Below, piece by piece: positions 5,063 through 5,279 of a stretch of DNA of 5,279 nt (position 1 is the stretch's first letter; each line of letters starts with the position of its first letter). The position numbers and the translations under genes were made by a program. A model generated the notes under the pieces. That model had not been told where the DNA came from. It ran no database searches and saw only the letters and a program-made list of their open reading frames with translations. This DNA is from CBFHWU01 sp965659665 (GTDB lineage Bacteria; Bacteroidota; Bacteroidia; Flavobacteriales; Flavobacteriaceae). Where the stretch lies: the NCBI GenBank assembly GCA_965659665.1, contig CBFHWU010000005.1, positions 1 to 5,279 of the forward strand, read 5' to 3'.

Positions 5063-5122
5063 CCCCCCCGCTGGCCTGCCCGTTCCGTTCAGGCAGGCTC
5101 AAGCTTGCCTGCTGCAAGCAGG
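5063..5122. repeat. GC-rich block with three overlapping hairpins
   Basis: After seven C (5063-5069) comes the 20-base word shared with 4046-4065. Three mutually exclusive stems are possible. GCCTGCC (5074-5080) pairs with GGCAGGC (5092-5098), 7 bp. CAGGCAGGC (5090-5098) pairs with GCTTGCCTG (5103-5111) across TCAA, 9 bp with one G-T pair. CCTGCT (5108-5113) pairs with AGCAGG (5117-5122), 6 bp. The block starts 12 bases after the lipoprotein stop and ends 31 bases before the next start. It may end or stabilise the upstream transcript, though the T content after it is weak. Confidence 0.6.
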
Positions 5123-5152
5123 GCTTTGTCTGATGCCAAAAAAACATATATC

Positions 5153-5279
5153 ATGAAAAAAATAATCTTAAGTCTGTGTGTAATATCACTTTTTTCGAAT
5201 GCCCAAAATGTTTATTTAAAACACGATTGGAAAGAGGCAAACAGGGATGGTGTAATTCAATACATTAGTAATGAAAAAG
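5153..5279 (+). CDS. Start of an exported protein, cut by the window edge
   Basis: The ATG at 5153 opens 42 codons with no stop, running off the right edge. The first 17 residues (MKKIILSLCVISLFSNA) are a clear signal peptide, with likely cleavage before Gln-Asn. The mature part begins QNVYLKHDWKEANRDGVIQY and looks like a soluble secreted domain. Cys9 lies inside the hydrophobic core and there is no lipobox at the cleavage point, so it is not a lipoprotein. Too little is present to name a family. The leader is A-rich (CCAAAAAAACATATATC) with no Shine-Dalgarno. This is the third exported-protein gene in a row on this strand. Confidence 0.7.
   Translation, partial: MKKIILSLCVISLFSNAQNVYLKHDWKEANRDGVIQYISNEK

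Noticed and set aside
4881..5147. Minus-strand open frame across the lipoprotein end and hairpin block
   Set aside because: It is antisense to a supported gene and its first part is only the translated hairpin repeats.
1..5279. CRISPR array, tRNA, rRNA or insertion sequence
   Set aside because: I saw no regularly spaced repeats, no cloverleaf sequence, no rRNA-like stretch and no transposase in any frame.

Overview
The window looks like an AT-rich accessory stretch of a Bacteroidota chromosome, most likely from the class Flavobacteriia. The clues are a DUF4140/DUF4139 (MuiA-like) exported protein with a SusC/RagA-type insert, a lipoprotein starting CSKDD after cleavage, no Shine-Dalgarno sequences before the starts, a promoter close to the TTG/TAnnTTTG pattern, and a decayed sigma factor of a type I associate with this phylum. 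Genus and species cannot be read from it.

Layout: 1-360 has no gene but holds two palindromes, one of them integron-attC-like. 361-919 is the wreck of a sigma-70 family factor, with two frame breaks and a missing core segment, followed by a short orphan coding-like fragment (919-996). 1158-1619 is an intact small enzyme-like gene of the CaMKII-association-domain family that contains iota-class carbonic anhydrases. 1620-2167 is gene-free and repeat-rich. 2168-4036 encodes the 622-residue MuiA/DUF4139 protein. 4245-5051 encodes a probably surface-exposed lipoprotein with an internal duplication. 5153 to the right edge is the start of another exported protein.

All intact genes are on the + strand. 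Every gap is more than 100 bases and filled with repeats, so this does not look like a tight operon. A repeat of about 95 bases (78 of 80 aligned core positions identical) occurs before both the MuiA-like gene and the lipoprotein gene. A GC-rich 20-base word occurs after each of these same two genes. A 13-base word near 1007 recurs inverted near 4051. The picture is of cell-envelope genes embedded in dispersed intergenic repeats, in a region that tolerates gene decay.

No complete new multi-gene system is evident. The most interesting items are the chimeric MuiA/SusC-like protein, the repeat modules shared between gaps, the attC-like palindrome beside a dying gene, and the lipoprotein with a twice-used C-terminal motif.
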